Below, piece by piece: positions 22,525-30,744 of a DNA stretch of 43,549 nucleotides. Location: positions 1-43,549 of the forward strand of contig DBQU01000083.1 of NCBI GenBank assembly GCA_002305765.1. Direction: 5' to 3'. Made by a program: the position numbers and the translations under genes. Within the stretch, counting starts at the first letter, position 1. Each line of letters opens with the position of its first letter. The notes below the pieces were generated by a model, which did not search any database, was not told the DNA's origin, and saw only the letters and a program-made list of their open reading frames with translations. Source of the stretch: Deltaproteobacteria bacterium UBA1386 (GTDB taxonomy: Bacteria; Desulfobacterota; Syntrophorhabdia; Syntrophorhabdales; Syntrophorhabdaceae).

Positions 22525-24623
22525 TTTTCGGTCATTCTAATAATATCCCATTCTTTTGTCAAAGAAAAATTCCCCGCCAGGGATTCGGCCCGTCTCCTGT
22601 AGAATTCGCTCGGTCCGTCGTGGGGGAATTCCTTGAGAAGAACGTCAAAACGCTCCACGGCCTCGGTGAATCGCTGCTCCCTGTAGGTCTGGAATGCCTC
22701 GTTATAAAGGTCGACCTTTCTTCTGAGTGCGGCGGGTGCGTCACCTGCCTCGCAGAGGACCTCGTGGACCACGACGGGCTCCGATTTCCCCTTCACCTCG
22801 ATGGGACCCAGGCTCCGCGACAGGAAGAGATCGTAAGTCTTCGCGACGGTGTGTTCGCTGGCAATGATGTTCGTGCCGAAGACCTTGTTGACCGATTCGA
22901 GGCGTGATGCCAGGTTCACCGTGTCGCCGACGACGGTGAAGTCGAAAAGCCGCACGCTTCCCATGTTCCCCGCGATGGCGTCTCCCGTGTGAAGACCCAC
23001 CCGTATGGCGACGGGAGGGATGCCCTCCCGCTCGAAGACCCCGTTTATCCCGCCGATAGCGTCGATGAACCTGAGCGAGCTCCGGCAGGCGTTGATCTCG
23101 TCCTTCGGTGTTTCGAGAGGCGAACCCCAGAAGGCCATGATGCAGTCACCGATGTACTTGTCCACCACCCCTTTCTCATCGATGACGACCTCGGTGAGTT
23201 CGTTCAGGACCCGGTGGAGCATGAGCGCCGTGTCCTCCGGGGAATTCCTCTCCGAGATGGTGGTAAACCCGGCGATGTCGGCGAAGAGCACCGTGACCCT
23301 GGCCTTCTTGCCGCCGGGCCTGACGATGTCCGGGTTCTGGAGGACGTGCTCCACGATGGTCTTGTCCATGTACTGCGAAAAGGTCCTCTTGATGAACTGC
23401 CTTTCCCGCCCCTCGAGGGCGTAGCTGAAGATGGCGGAGAGAATGAAGCTCATAAGGAGGGTCACCACGAGATAGGTCGTCGGGAGGTAGTACCGGCCGG
23501 AGAAGAGGGCCGCCGCCACGGCCAGGATGAGAACGAGGCCCGCCGCGAAGACGGAGAGGTTCTTCGCTATGGTGTGAAAAGTGAGTACGAAGGCCGCGAT
23601 GAAGACGCAGACGAGGAGCATTGAAAAGACGACAAAGAGCACCGGAACGGGGCGCATGAAGGTACTCAGGTAGAGGTTCTCAAAAAGCGTGGCATTTATG
23701 TGGACACCCGTCGAGACAGGCATTGTCGGCGTTGACTTCAGGTCCAGAAGGCCGGGTGCCGTCATCCCCAGGAAGACGACCTTCCCCTTGAAGAAGTCCC
23801 GGGACATGGCCCTGCCGTTTGGGTCTGCACCGCGGTACGCGCTCAGGACATCGATGGCAGGGATGACCGTAAAGGGTTTCCCGCCGCTGGGAAAACGCAG
23901 GAGGAGCCGCCCCTCCGTCAGAGGCAGGCGCCTGTCTCGCAGAAGGAGTCCGCGGGAGTCCATTTTCGTGTCCCCGCGGCCCGTGAACCAGGAGAAGGTG
24001 AGACTGGGGAGCGTCATCTCCGCGAGGGTGAATACGAGAGGTACCCTGCGGTACACCCCGTCCCTGTCGGGGCTGATGGCGACATTTCCTGAACCCTTCA
24101 CGCCGTGGCGTATCGCATCGATGGGTGTCACGACGGAACGATATCCGGGTTTTGGCGGCGGACCTCCGGGAACGGCAAAACGCTTGAGGTACGCGATATC
24201 TTCCGGGGCCATGGCCTTCTCGTTCATCGACAGGAAGAAGGGCAGGTAGACATTGGACGCCTTCGCGATGGCGTCGCCCAGCATCATGTCATCCTCCTGG
24301 CCGTAAGAGGAGGGTTCGGTGAAAAGGATATCCACGAGGAAGGCATCAGCCAGTGAGGCAAACTCGATGATGGGCGCGTAGACCTGCCGGGGCCAGGGCC
24401 AGTTAATGCTCTCGGCGCTGAGCGCGTCTAACGACTGCTGGTCGATCTCGATGATGACGATGCGGTCCGACGCCCGTTCGGGGTTGAGATAACGGGAGAA
24501 GAGATCAAAGGAGCGGTTCTCGTAAGTGGCAAGAACATCAAAGAGAAAAAGCGCAAGAGAGATAACAAAGGATACTGAAGCGAGAAGTATGATATTGCGC
24601 ACCCGACGTTTCTTCTTCGGCAC
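22521..24623 (-). CDS. CHASE2-domain class III adenylate cyclase
   Basis: A 700-residue membrane cyclase. An N-terminal helix (about 10-30) leads into a periplasmic CHASE2 sensor domain (SFDLFSRYLNPERASDRIVI, WPWPRQVYAPIIEF, GKVVFLGMTAPGLLDLKSTP). Three helices follow at about 335-410. The cyclase domain begins VTVLFADIAGFTTISERN with metal-binding Asp, has VVDKYIGDCIMAFWG with the adenine-selecting Lys, DFTVVGDTVNLASRLE with Asp and the transition-state Asn/Arg. The Lys/Asp pair predicts ATP as substrate. GTG 24623 is preferred because GGGAG stands 7 nt upstream; ATG 24653 (ten codons longer) has no Shine-Dalgarno. It heads a four-gene operon. Confidence 0.92.
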   Translation of the reverse strand: MPKKKRRVRNIILLASVSFVISLALFLFDVLATYENRSFDLFSRYLNPERASDRIVIIEIDQQSLDALSAESINWPWPRQVYAPIIEFASLADAFLVDILFTEPSSYGQEDDMMLGDAIAKASNVYLPFFLSMNEKAMAPEDIAYLKRFAVPGGPPPKPGYRSVVTPIDAIRHGVKGSGNVAISPDRDGVYRRVPLVFTLAEMTLPSLTFSWFTGRGDTKMDSRGLLLRDRRLPLTEGRLLLRFPSGGKPFTVIPAIDVLSAYRGADPNGRAMSRDFFKGKVVFLGMTAPGLLDLKSTPTMPVSTGVHINATLFENLYLSTFMRPVPVLFVVFSMLLVCVFIAAFVLTFHTIAKNLSVFAAGLVLILAVAAALFSGRYYLPTTYLVVTLLMSFILSAIFSYALEGRERQFIKRTFSQYMDKTIVEHVLQNPDIVRPGGKKARVTVLFADIAGFTTISERNSPEDTALMLHRVLNELTEVVIDEKGVVDKYIGDCIMAFWGSPLETPKDEINACRSSLRFIDAIGGINGVFEREGIPPVAIRVGLHTGDAIAGNMGSVRLFDFTVVGDTVNLASRLESVNKVFGTNIIASEHTVAKTYDLFLSRSLGPIEVKGKSEPVVVHEVLCEAGDAPAALRRKVDLYNEAFQTYREQRFTEAVERFDVLLKEFPHDGPSEFYRRRAESLAGNFSLTKEWDIIRMTEK

Positions 24624-24730
24624 CCGGTTCTCCCTATGTCCTAAAGTGAGCATTCATACCATATCACATACGTCGGAAAAAAATAACCTGTAAAGGTTCA
24701 CTGCTGTTCTTTTTTGGCCTTTAACCCGGA

Positions 24731-24751
24731 ACTCGCAACGCGCAACCCGCA
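24731..24751. repeat. three tandem CG-rich heptamers
   Basis: ACTCGCA, ACGCGCA and ACCCGCA lie head to tail. A similar run of four heptamers (GCATCGC, GTCGCAC, GTCACGC, GTCGCAA) occurs at 32137-32164. These look like a second, CG-rich class of short tandem repeats of intergenic DNA. Confidence 0.4.
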
Positions 24752-24766
24752 GCCGTCTTTATTTCC

Positions 24767-24796
24767 TTGAGCCTCATCCCGCCGATTATGTATCAT
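24767..24796 (+). promoter_or_regulatory. possible promoter of the SDR gene
   Basis: TTGAGC (24767-24772) and TATCAT (24791-24796) are 18 bp apart, 24 nt ahead of the ATG. The match is moderate. Confidence 0.35.
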
Positions 24797-24819
24797 TAGG
24801 TTCAAGGAGAACAGGGACC

Positions 24820-25575
24820 ATGAGACTCAAGAACAAAGTTGCCCTTCTTACTGCGGCCGCGGGCGCCGGCATTGGACAGGCGACGGCCCGGGTGATGGCG
24901 CGGGAGGGCGCCGCGGTGGTTGTTACCGACATTCACGACGACCGGGCCAGGACGGTGGCGGAGCAGATAGCCGGTGAATACGGGGCAAGAACACTTGGCC
25001 TCAAGTGCGACGTGACAAGCACCTCCGACGTGAACCGCGTCGTGGAGGTGACACTGCAAGCCTTTGGCCGTGTCGACATACTCTTCAACAACGCGGGAAC
25101 GAACCGCCCCACCCGTGTCGTGGACATCACGGACGAGGTCTGGGACCTCGTGCTCGCGACGACCCTCACGGGTACGTTCCATTGTTGCAGGGCCGTCGTG
25201 CCGGCGATGATCAGGCAGAACGGAGGCCGCATTATAAGCGTGACCTCCGTGGCCGGTTTCCGCGGGCTTGCCGGTGGTCATGCCCATTACGCGGCGGCGA
25301 AGGCGGGTGTCATGGCCTTCACGAGATGCCTTGCCATGGAGGTCGCCCCCCACCGCATCACGGCCAACACCATAGCGCCCAGTTTCATCTTCAATGAGTT
25401 CATCCCGCACATCTATCCACAGGATGAGATCGACAGGATGTTCGACGAGATACCCTACCCCCGCAAGGGGACCCCGGAAGACGTCGCGAACGCCGCGCTC
25501 TTCCTTGCCTCCGACGAGGGAGAATACATGACGGGCCAGACCCTGTGCGTCACCGGCGGAAGCTGGATGAGGTAG
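24820..25575 (+). CDS. SDR-family oxidoreductase (FabG-like)
   Basis: A 251-residue short-chain dehydrogenase/reductase. The Rossmann nucleotide motif is TAAAGAGIGQATA (Ala instead of the usual Gly in the first part), the structural motif NNAG follows, and the catalytic Ser-Tyr-Lys set lies in SVTSVAGF and HYAAAKAG. The closing block has TGQTLCVTGGSWMR. The Asp in VVTDIHDDR at the end of the second strand suggests NAD(H) preference. Substrate is not determined by these features; hydroxy-acid or 3-oxoacyl compounds are likely. Start ATG 24820 has AAGGAG. It is single, ended by a large repeat hairpin. Confidence 0.88.
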   Translation: MRLKNKVALLTAAAGAGIGQATARVMAREGAAVVVTDIHDDRARTVAEQIAGEYGARTLGLKCDVTSTSDVNRVVEVTLQAFGRVDILFNNAGTNRPTRVVDITDEVWDLVLATTLTGTFHCCRAVVPAMIRQNGGRIISVTSVAGFRGLAGGHAHYAAAKAGVMAFTRCLAMEVAPHRITANTIAPSFIFNEFIPHIYPQDEIDRMFDEIPYPRKGTPEDVANAALFLASDEGEYMTGQTLCVTGGSWMR

Positions 25576-25686
25576 AAAACGGTTCAAGGGTTCAAACGTT
25601 CAAAGGTTCAAGGGGCTGAAGGGCGGGGTACGCTTGTTTTTCCCACTCTTGAACGCTTGAACTTCTGAACTCTTGAACGTTTTTTG
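25576..25686 (+). terminator. GTTCAA repeat hairpin, locus B, probable terminator of the SDR gene
   Basis: Right after the SDR stop codon an AAAACG leads into four tandem 8-mers (GTTCAANN, 25582-25613). Thirty-four nt later come four inverted 8-mers (CTTGAACG, CTTGAACT, TCTGAACT, CTTGAACG; 25648-25679), followed by a T-run (25680-25685). The two arms pair over about 35 bp with several mismatches. The T-run behind the second arm makes a rho-independent-like terminator. Confidence 0.65.
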
Positions 25687-25780
25687 GTTCGGGGTTGATT
25701 ATTCGCTGTGAGGTGTTATTTTTTATGTAACGTTTCAGGACCGGAACCTTTGTCGACAGTACACGATCAGGAGGCAGCCC

Positions 25781-28207
25781 GTGATCACAAAGTTGAAGCC
25801 CGATGAACTCTACAAGAAGTGCGATCCCGATTCCTTTGCCTTTGCCGGGACCGATGCCGTCGTCGAATTGCCGCAGACGATCGGCCAGGAAAAGGCCCTC
25901 AATTCCCTGGATTTCGGTCTCAACATGGACAGTGCCGGTTTCAACATCTTCGCCATCGGCGAGAGCGGCACCGGGAAGATGTCCACGGTGATGTACATGC
26001 TCAGGAAGAAGGCGGCCAACGAAGAAGCCCCGGCTGACTGGTGTTACGTCCACAACTTCAAGGACCCCGACAGCTCCATAGCCCTTTCCTTCGGGCCGGG
26101 CAGGGGTGCCGTGTTCCAGAAGGAGCTCGAGGAGATGATCAAGATCCTCAAGCTCGAGATACCGAAGGCCTTTGAATCAAAGGAATACGAGACGCAGAAG
26201 AGCAAGATCGTCGACGAGTTCCAGCAGAAACAGCAGGAGTATTTGGCCCGTCTCGACAGCGAGGCAAAGGAGAGGGGCTTTACGGTAAAACGGGGGCCGA
26301 CGGGGGTCCTCATCGTTCCCGTCAAGGAGAACGGGGAACTGATGTCGAAGGAGGAGTTCGAGGCCCTCGACGCCAAGGCGAGGAAGAAGCTCGAAGAAAC
26401 GGGGCGTCTCTTCCAGGAGAAACTGAACGATGTGGTCCGTATCCTCAGGGAGGCGGAGAAGATCGTCGGCGAAATGGTGATGCGCCTTGACAGGATGGTC
26501 GCCCTCGATATCGTCGGCCCCATGGTCGATGCCATCCAGAAGAAGTACGGGGACCAGGAGAAGGTCGTCAAGTACCTCGAGGACGTGAAAGAGGACATAT
26601 TGACTCATCTCGATGATTTCAAGGCCACCGAGGAGGCTCCTTCGCCGCTGCCCTTCCTCAAGATCCCGAAGGCGGAGACCTCTTTCGCCAGGTATGCCGT
26701 CAATGTCATAGTCAACAACGGGGAGAGCAAGGGAGCCCCCGTGGTGTACGAGAGCAACCCGACCTATCTCAACCTCTTCGGCAGGATGGAGTACAAAGTA
26801 CAGTACGGCATGGCGACGACGGACTTCACGATGATAAAGGCCGGCTCACTGCACAAGGCGAACGGGGGCTATCTCGTCATCGACGCCCTTGAACTCCTGA
26901 GAAACGCCTTCTCTTACGAGGCATTGAAGCGGGCCCTCAAGAACGGGGAGATCCGCATCGAGGACGTTCTGGAGCAATACCGCCTCATCAGCACGGCAGG
27001 TTTGAAGCCCGAGGCGATCCACCTCAATGTGAAGGTCGTCCTGACGGGCAACCCCTATCTCTACTACGTTCTCCATGCCTACGACGAGGACTCCCGGGAG
27101 CTTTTCAAGGTGAAGGCCGATTTCGACAGCCGGATGGAAAGGAACCGGGAAAACACGGACAAGTACGCGCTGTACGTAGCCCAGTGTCAGAAAGATGAGA
27201 ACCTTCTCCCCTTCGACAGGACGGCTGTGGCGCGGCTCGTGGAGATGGGCTCGCGTTTTGCCGACCACCAGGATAAGCTCTCGACACGCTTCGGCGACAT
27301 TGCCGACCTCATACGGGAATCTCATTACTGGGCAAAGAAGGAAGGGATGGATGTCGTGAGCGCCTCGCACGTGACGCGGGCCGTCAAGGAGAAGATCTAC
27401 AGGGTGAACCGCATCGAGGAAAGACTGCAGGAGATGATGCTTGAGGATACTCTTATCGTGAACACCGCAGGCGAGAAGGTGGGACAGGTGAATGGCCTCG
27501 CCGTCCTTGATATCGGCGACTACGCCTTCGGCAAACCATCCCGTATCACCGCAAAGACCTACATGGGCAGGGCCGGGATCGTCAACCTGGAGCGCGAGAC
27601 GAAGATGAGCGGCAAGATCCACGAGAAGGCCATCCTCATCATCACGAGCTACCTCGGCGGCAAATACGCGGTCAATAAGCCCATAAGCCTCTCCGCTTCG
27701 ATCACCTTCGAGCAGCTCTACGAGATGGTCGAAGGTGACAGCGCTACCTGTGCCGAGCTGTACGCGCTGCTTTCATCCATCAGCGGCGTTCCGCTGAAGC
27801 AGTCCTTCGCCGTGACAGGCTCCATGGACCAGAACGGGGACGTGCAACCCATAGGCGGGGTGAACCAGAAGATAGAGGGCTTCTTCCACCTCTGCAAGAT
27901 GCGTGGTCTCGACGGATCACATGGAGTGATGATCCCGAAACGCAACGCACGGAACCTGGTGCTGAGCGACGACGTGATCGAGGCCGTGGAGAAAGGCCTT
28001 TTCTCCATTTACACGATTGACCGCATGGAGGAGGGGCTTGAACTCCTGACCGGCATGCCGGCAGGTGAACTCGGGGCCGACGGGAGTTATCCTGAGGGCA
28101 CCCTCAACCGTCTCGTGGAAAAGCGCCTTACGGAGATCTCGGAAGCGATGGAGAAAAAGAAAGGCAACGGAGAGGAAGACCGCGAGAAGAAAGACGGCTA
28201 TTATTAG
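25781..28207 (+). CDS. LonB-type ATP-dependent AAA protease
   Basis: An 808-residue Lon-family protein of the substrate-domain-less type. N-terminal Walker A is GESGTGKMS (residues 60-67), where Met stands in place of the usual Ser/Thr; a helical insertion of about 200 residues separates it from Walker B in GGYLVIDALELL. The proteolytic domain carries EGDSATCAE with Ser654 and VNQKIEGFF with Lys697; the 43-residue spacing equals that of the Ser-Lys dyad in E. coli Lon. The C-terminus ends in a charged tail. Start GTG 25781 follows AGGAGG. Its stop overlaps that of the convergent small gene by 4 nt. Cytoplasmic quality control is the likely job. Confidence 0.9.
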   Translation: MITKLKPDELYKKCDPDSFAFAGTDAVVELPQTIGQEKALNSLDFGLNMDSAGFNIFAIGESGTGKMSTVMYMLRKKAANEEAPADWCYVHNFKDPDSSIALSFGPGRGAVFQKELEEMIKILKLEIPKAFESKEYETQKSKIVDEFQQKQQEYLARLDSEAKERGFTVKRGPTGVLIVPVKENGELMSKEEFEALDAKARKKLEETGRLFQEKLNDVVRILREAEKIVGEMVMRLDRMVALDIVGPMVDAIQKKYGDQEKVVKYLEDVKEDILTHLDDFKATEEAPSPLPFLKIPKAETSFARYAVNVIVNNGESKGAPVVYESNPTYLNLFGRMEYKVQYGMATTDFTMIKAGSLHKANGGYLVIDALELLRNAFSYEALKRALKNGEIRIEDVLEQYRLISTAGLKPEAIHLNVKVVLTGNPYLYYVLHAYDEDSRELFKVKADFDSRMERNRENTDKYALYVAQCQKDENLLPFDRTAVARLVEMGSRFADHQDKLSTRFGDIADLIRESHYWAKKEGMDVVSASHVTRAVKEKIYRVNRIEERLQEMMLEDTLIVNTAGEKVGQVNGLAVLDIGDYAFGKPSRITAKTYMGRAGIVNLERETKMSGKIHEKAILIITSYLGGKYAVNKPISLSASITFEQLYEMVEGDSATCAELYALLSSISGVPLKQSFAVTGSMDQNGDVQPIGGVNQKIEGFFHLCKMRGLDGSHGVMIPKRNARNLVLSDDVIEAVEKGLFSIYTIDRMEEGLELLTGMPAGELGADGSYPEGTLNRLVEKRLTEISEAMEKKKGNGEEDREKKDGYY

Positions 28208-28545
28208 GAAGTAATGGCACTCTGTGCTATGGTCTCGTAGAAATCTTCGGGGGGTTCTTCGTAGAGTTCTTTTATGACCCTGAGCTTCGCCTCATGGATG
28301 AGTTCGGGGTCGTCAAGCTCGTCATCGGTAACGAAATCGGCCTCGCCGTCCCTGAGTTCGATGGCCTCGAGTGAAACCTCGTACCACTGTGCGACGAAAT
28401 CATCTATGGCCTCGTTCGTCGTTCTTTCGACTGCGGCTTTGTCCGGTTCCTGTCCCTTGCTCTTGAGAAGGGTCATCACCTTCTTGACGGTCTCGGTCAC
28501 GAGTTTGTCCCGCAGGTCCGGGGTTCCCACCTTCTGTTTTTTCAT
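28204..28545 (-). CDS. small acidic protein of unknown function
   Basis: A 113-residue soluble protein from ATG 28545 (GGAGGG 8 nt upstream); the longer upstream frame has no ribosome site. It begins MKKQKVGTPDLRDKLVTETV and is mostly helical and acidic, with a run ADFVTDDELDDPELIHEAKL. No signal peptide, membrane segment or known motif is seen. The stop overlaps the Lon stop by 4 nt in tail-to-tail order, which makes antisense effects possible. Function unknown. Confidence 0.6.
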   Translation of the reverse strand: MKKQKVGTPDLRDKLVTETVKKVMTLLKSKGQEPDKAAVERTTNEAIDDFVAQWYEVSLEAIELRDGEADFVTDDELDDPELIHEAKLRVIKELYEEPPEDFYETIAQSAITS

Positions 28546-28661
28546 CGCGCAAACCCTCCGAAGAGACGCCCCATGGGTCGTTGTATCCGTAATCGTGGCT
28601 GCTTTCATTCATTCTTACACAAAACACGGCGCGGAGTAAAATAGTTTTTCCGGAAGCCATC

Positions 28662-28677
28662 TGGCACACAGCTTGCA
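28662..28677 (+). promoter_or_regulatory. sigma-54 (RpoN) promoter
   Basis: TGGCACACAGCTTGCA matches the RpoN consensus TGGCAC-N5-TTGCW fully, with exactly 10 nt between the invariant GG and GC. Transcription should begin about 12 nt after the GC, near 28687-28690. It needs an enhancer-binding activator, whose gene is not recognised in this window. Confidence 0.75.
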
Positions 28678-28689
28678 GTGATCGTAGGC

Positions 28690-28908
28690 ATGAAAGCCCG
28701 AATCGACAGGATGTCAGGAGCACACAAGACCCGCGGGAACATCAACGAATCCATCCGGGAATGCTTTCACCTTCTCGCCAAGAGCTGCGAGAGATACGGA
28801 AGGATGGAAAGATCCAGGGCGCCTCAAGTCATAATGGACATGGAAAGGCTGCTCATCTGGAAACGCATCATGTTCCTCTTCAACGCGGACCCCGACCGCC
28901 GGAATTGA
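28690..28908 (+). CDS. small protein behind a sigma-54 promoter
   Basis: A 72-residue basic protein with the sequence NINESIRECFHLLAKSCERY, then APQVIMDMERLLIWKRIMFL. It seems helical, with two Cys and no signal peptide. ATG 28690 lies at the expected transcription start, which would make a leaderless mRNA; the next in-frame ATG 28711 (65 residues) leaves a leader of about 22 nt but also has only a weak Shine-Dalgarno. I do not recognise the family. It may regulate or be a partner protein under nitrogen- or stress-type sigma-54 control (inference). Confidence 0.5.
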   Translation: MKARIDRMSGAHKTRGNINESIRECFHLLAKSCERYGRMERSRAPQVIMDMERLLIWKRIMFLFNADPDRRN

Positions 28909-28937
28909 TGTCATAATACTGACACGGGATGACTGGC

Positions 28938-28951
28938 CGGAGGTGCCTCCG
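28938..28951 (+). terminator. short GC hairpin after the small sigma-54 gene
   Basis: CGGAGG and CCTCCG pair perfectly around a 2-nt loop, 30 nt downstream of the stop at 28908. There is no T-run, so its role as terminator is uncertain. Confidence 0.25.
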
Positions 28952-29019
28952 TTGCGGGAATCGTGCCCTCGAGGAATTGCCGGACGAAGGCCGGCTGCGC
29001 GCAAGCTGCCTCGTTGCTT

Positions 29020-29043
29020 TTGCGGACGTCTTCACGTTACAAT
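29020..29043 (+). promoter_or_regulatory. promoter abutting the Nudix start codon
   Basis: TTGCTT near 29014-29019 and TACAAT at 29038-29043 are 18 bp apart. The ATG of the Nudix gene follows the -10 element after only 5 nt and no Shine-Dalgarno is present, which predicts a leaderless message for the Nudix-MFS-der operon. Confidence 0.45.
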
Positions 29044-29048
29044 AGGCC

Positions 29049-29594
29049 ATGCTCGAAACCATCAGGGACCGTCTCCTGACCCACAGACCGAGGCAGATAC
29101 CATGCGACCCTTCGCTCAGGGCCGCGACGGCGCTCCTGCTTTTTGAACAGGACGGGGACGTCTTCTGTGTGCTCACGAAACGCACCGACACCGTGCGGCA
29201 CCATAAAAGTGAGGTCTCGTTCCCGGGAGGCATGTTCGAGGCAACGGACAGGGACTTCGAACACACAGCCCTCAGGGAGGCCGAGGAAGAGGTCGGCGTC
29301 CGGTCCGGTGATGTGAAGGTCATCGGCAGGCTTGACGATTCATGGACGTATTCCGGATTCGTTATCTCTCCTTTTGTGGGGGTCATGCCTCATCCCTACG
29401 AGTTCTTCCCCAACCCCCGGGAGGTGTCTTATCTCATCTTCCTTCCCTACAGCCTGCTTAAGAGGGAGGAGTTCGCTCCGCGGCAGCGGGGAGACGGTTG
29501 GACCTCCTTCCATTACAATGGCGACAGGATATGGGGCGCCACGTGCAGGATCCTCATGACCTTCAGGGACATCATCGAGAATGAGAAGATTTGA
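29049..29594 (+). CDS. NudL-type Nudix hydrolase (CoA pyrophosphatase-like)
   Basis: A 181-residue Nudix protein of the CoA-pyrophosphatase group. Before the box it has the group motif LTKRTDTVRHHKSEVSFPGG; the Nudix helix is MFEATDRDFEHTALREAEEE followed by VGV. Such enzymes cleave coenzyme A to phosphopantetheine and 3',5'-ADP with Mn or Mg. The C-terminal part (WTSFHYNGDRIWGATCRIL) also matches the group. ATG 29049 has no leader or Shine-Dalgarno. The MFS gene starts inside its end (14-nt overlap), and der follows; all three form an operon. Confidence 0.88.
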   Translation: MLETIRDRLLTHRPRQIPCDPSLRAATALLLFEQDGDVFCVLTKRTDTVRHHKSEVSFPGGMFEATDRDFEHTALREAEEEVGVRSGDVKVIGRLDDSWTYSGFVISPFVGVMPHPYEFFPNPREVSYLIFLPYSLLKREEFAPRQRGDGWTSFHYNGDRIWGATCRILMTFRDIIENEKI

Positions 29595-30744
29595 CCTCAG
29601 GGTGCTCCTCATTCTGTCTCTCGGTCACCTCGTGGTCGATATCTACCAGGGGGCGCTTCCTGCCATTCTGCCTTTCCTGAAGGAGAAGCTTGACCTCACC
29701 TATGCGATGACGGGCATGATACTCATGGGGTCCAACTTCACATCCTCGATCCTGCAGCCCCTGTTCGGATATGTCTCGGACAAAAGGGCCATGGCCTATC
29801 TCCTGCCGCTGGGACTTGTCGCCGCCGGTGCAGGTTTTTCCGCGCTGCCCTTTTCTCCCTATTTTCTCCTCATACTGGGCCTTGTCATAATAAGCGGCCT
29901 GGGGGTGGCATCCTATCATCCCGAGGGTTACAAGACGGCACATTTCTTCACGGGGGACAAGCCGGCGACGGGCATGTCCGTCTTTTCCGTGGGGGGGAAC
30001 ATCGGTTTCTCTCTGGGCCCCATCCTTTCCCTGTACATAATAGACCTTTACGGGTTCTCCTGGCTGCCGGTCATCGTCGTGCCCTCCCTCCTGTGCGCGG
30101 CGGTGATCGTAATGTTCCGCAGGACCATAATGATGCCCGTGGCCGTCCACGGGGAGGCGGCGAGAAAGGAGACACCGAAGACCTCTTCGGTGGAATACAT
30201 CGCGCTCGGCATGGTCATCCTCATTGTTGTCATGCGCTCCTGGACCCAGATAGGGCTCATGACATACATCCCCTTCTACTACATCGATTATCTCAAGGGA
30301 GACCCGCTCTATGCCGGGAAACTTGTTTTTGTCTTCCTCTTTTGCGGTGCCGTCGGCACGCTGCTGGGAGCTCCCATCGCCGACCGGTTCGGCCACCGTT
30401 TCTTTGTACGAATATCAATGCTCCTGTCCACGCTGACCCTCCCCATCATGTTCGTGCCGGCAATCGAGAAGAGCCCGCTTCTCTTCGTTGTTCTCGGTAT
30501 TCAGGGCATGCTCCTCGTTTCCACCTTCTCCGTCACCATCGTCATGGCCCAGAAGCTCCTTCCCACAAAGCTTGGCATTGCGTCGGGTCTCATGGTAGGC
30601 TTTGCCATCGGAACGGGCGGCATCGGCGTCACGATACTGGGAATCATCGCCGACAACTATGGCGTGCCCGTCGCACTCTATTCCATAGGGGTTTTGCCCT
30701 TCATCGGGTTCCTGGTGAGCATTTTATTGAGGTATGATGACTAG
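29581..30744 (+). CDS. MFS transporter, fosmidomycin-resistance (Fsr)-like
   Basis: A 387-residue 12-helix major facilitator. Its first helix motif SLGHLVVDIYQGALPAILPF and loop LQPLFGYVSDKRAMAYLLP (MFS motif A-like) plus GLGVASYHPEGYKTAHFF are characteristic of the Fsr branch. E. coli Fsr exports fosmidomycin; here the natural substrate is unknown. The gene overlaps the Nudix gene by 14 nt and der by 11 nt, with no room for a promoter of its own, so it is expressed with these. Confidence 0.85.
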   Translation: MRRFDLRVLLILSLGHLVVDIYQGALPAILPFLKEKLDLTYAMTGMILMGSNFTSSILQPLFGYVSDKRAMAYLLPLGLVAAGAGFSALPFSPYFLLILGLVIISGLGVASYHPEGYKTAHFFTGDKPATGMSVFSVGGNIGFSLGPILSLYIIDLYGFSWLPVIVVPSLLCAAVIVMFRRTIMMPVAVHGEAARKETPKTSSVEYIALGMVILIVVMRSWTQIGLMTYIPFYYIDYLKGDPLYAGKLVFVFLFCGAVGTLLGAPIADRFGHRFFVRISMLLSTLTLPIMFVPAIEKSPLLFVVLGIQGMLLVSTFSVTIVMAQKLLPTKLGIASGLMVGFAIGTGGIGVTILGIIADNYGVPVALYSIGVLPFIGFLVSILLRYDD

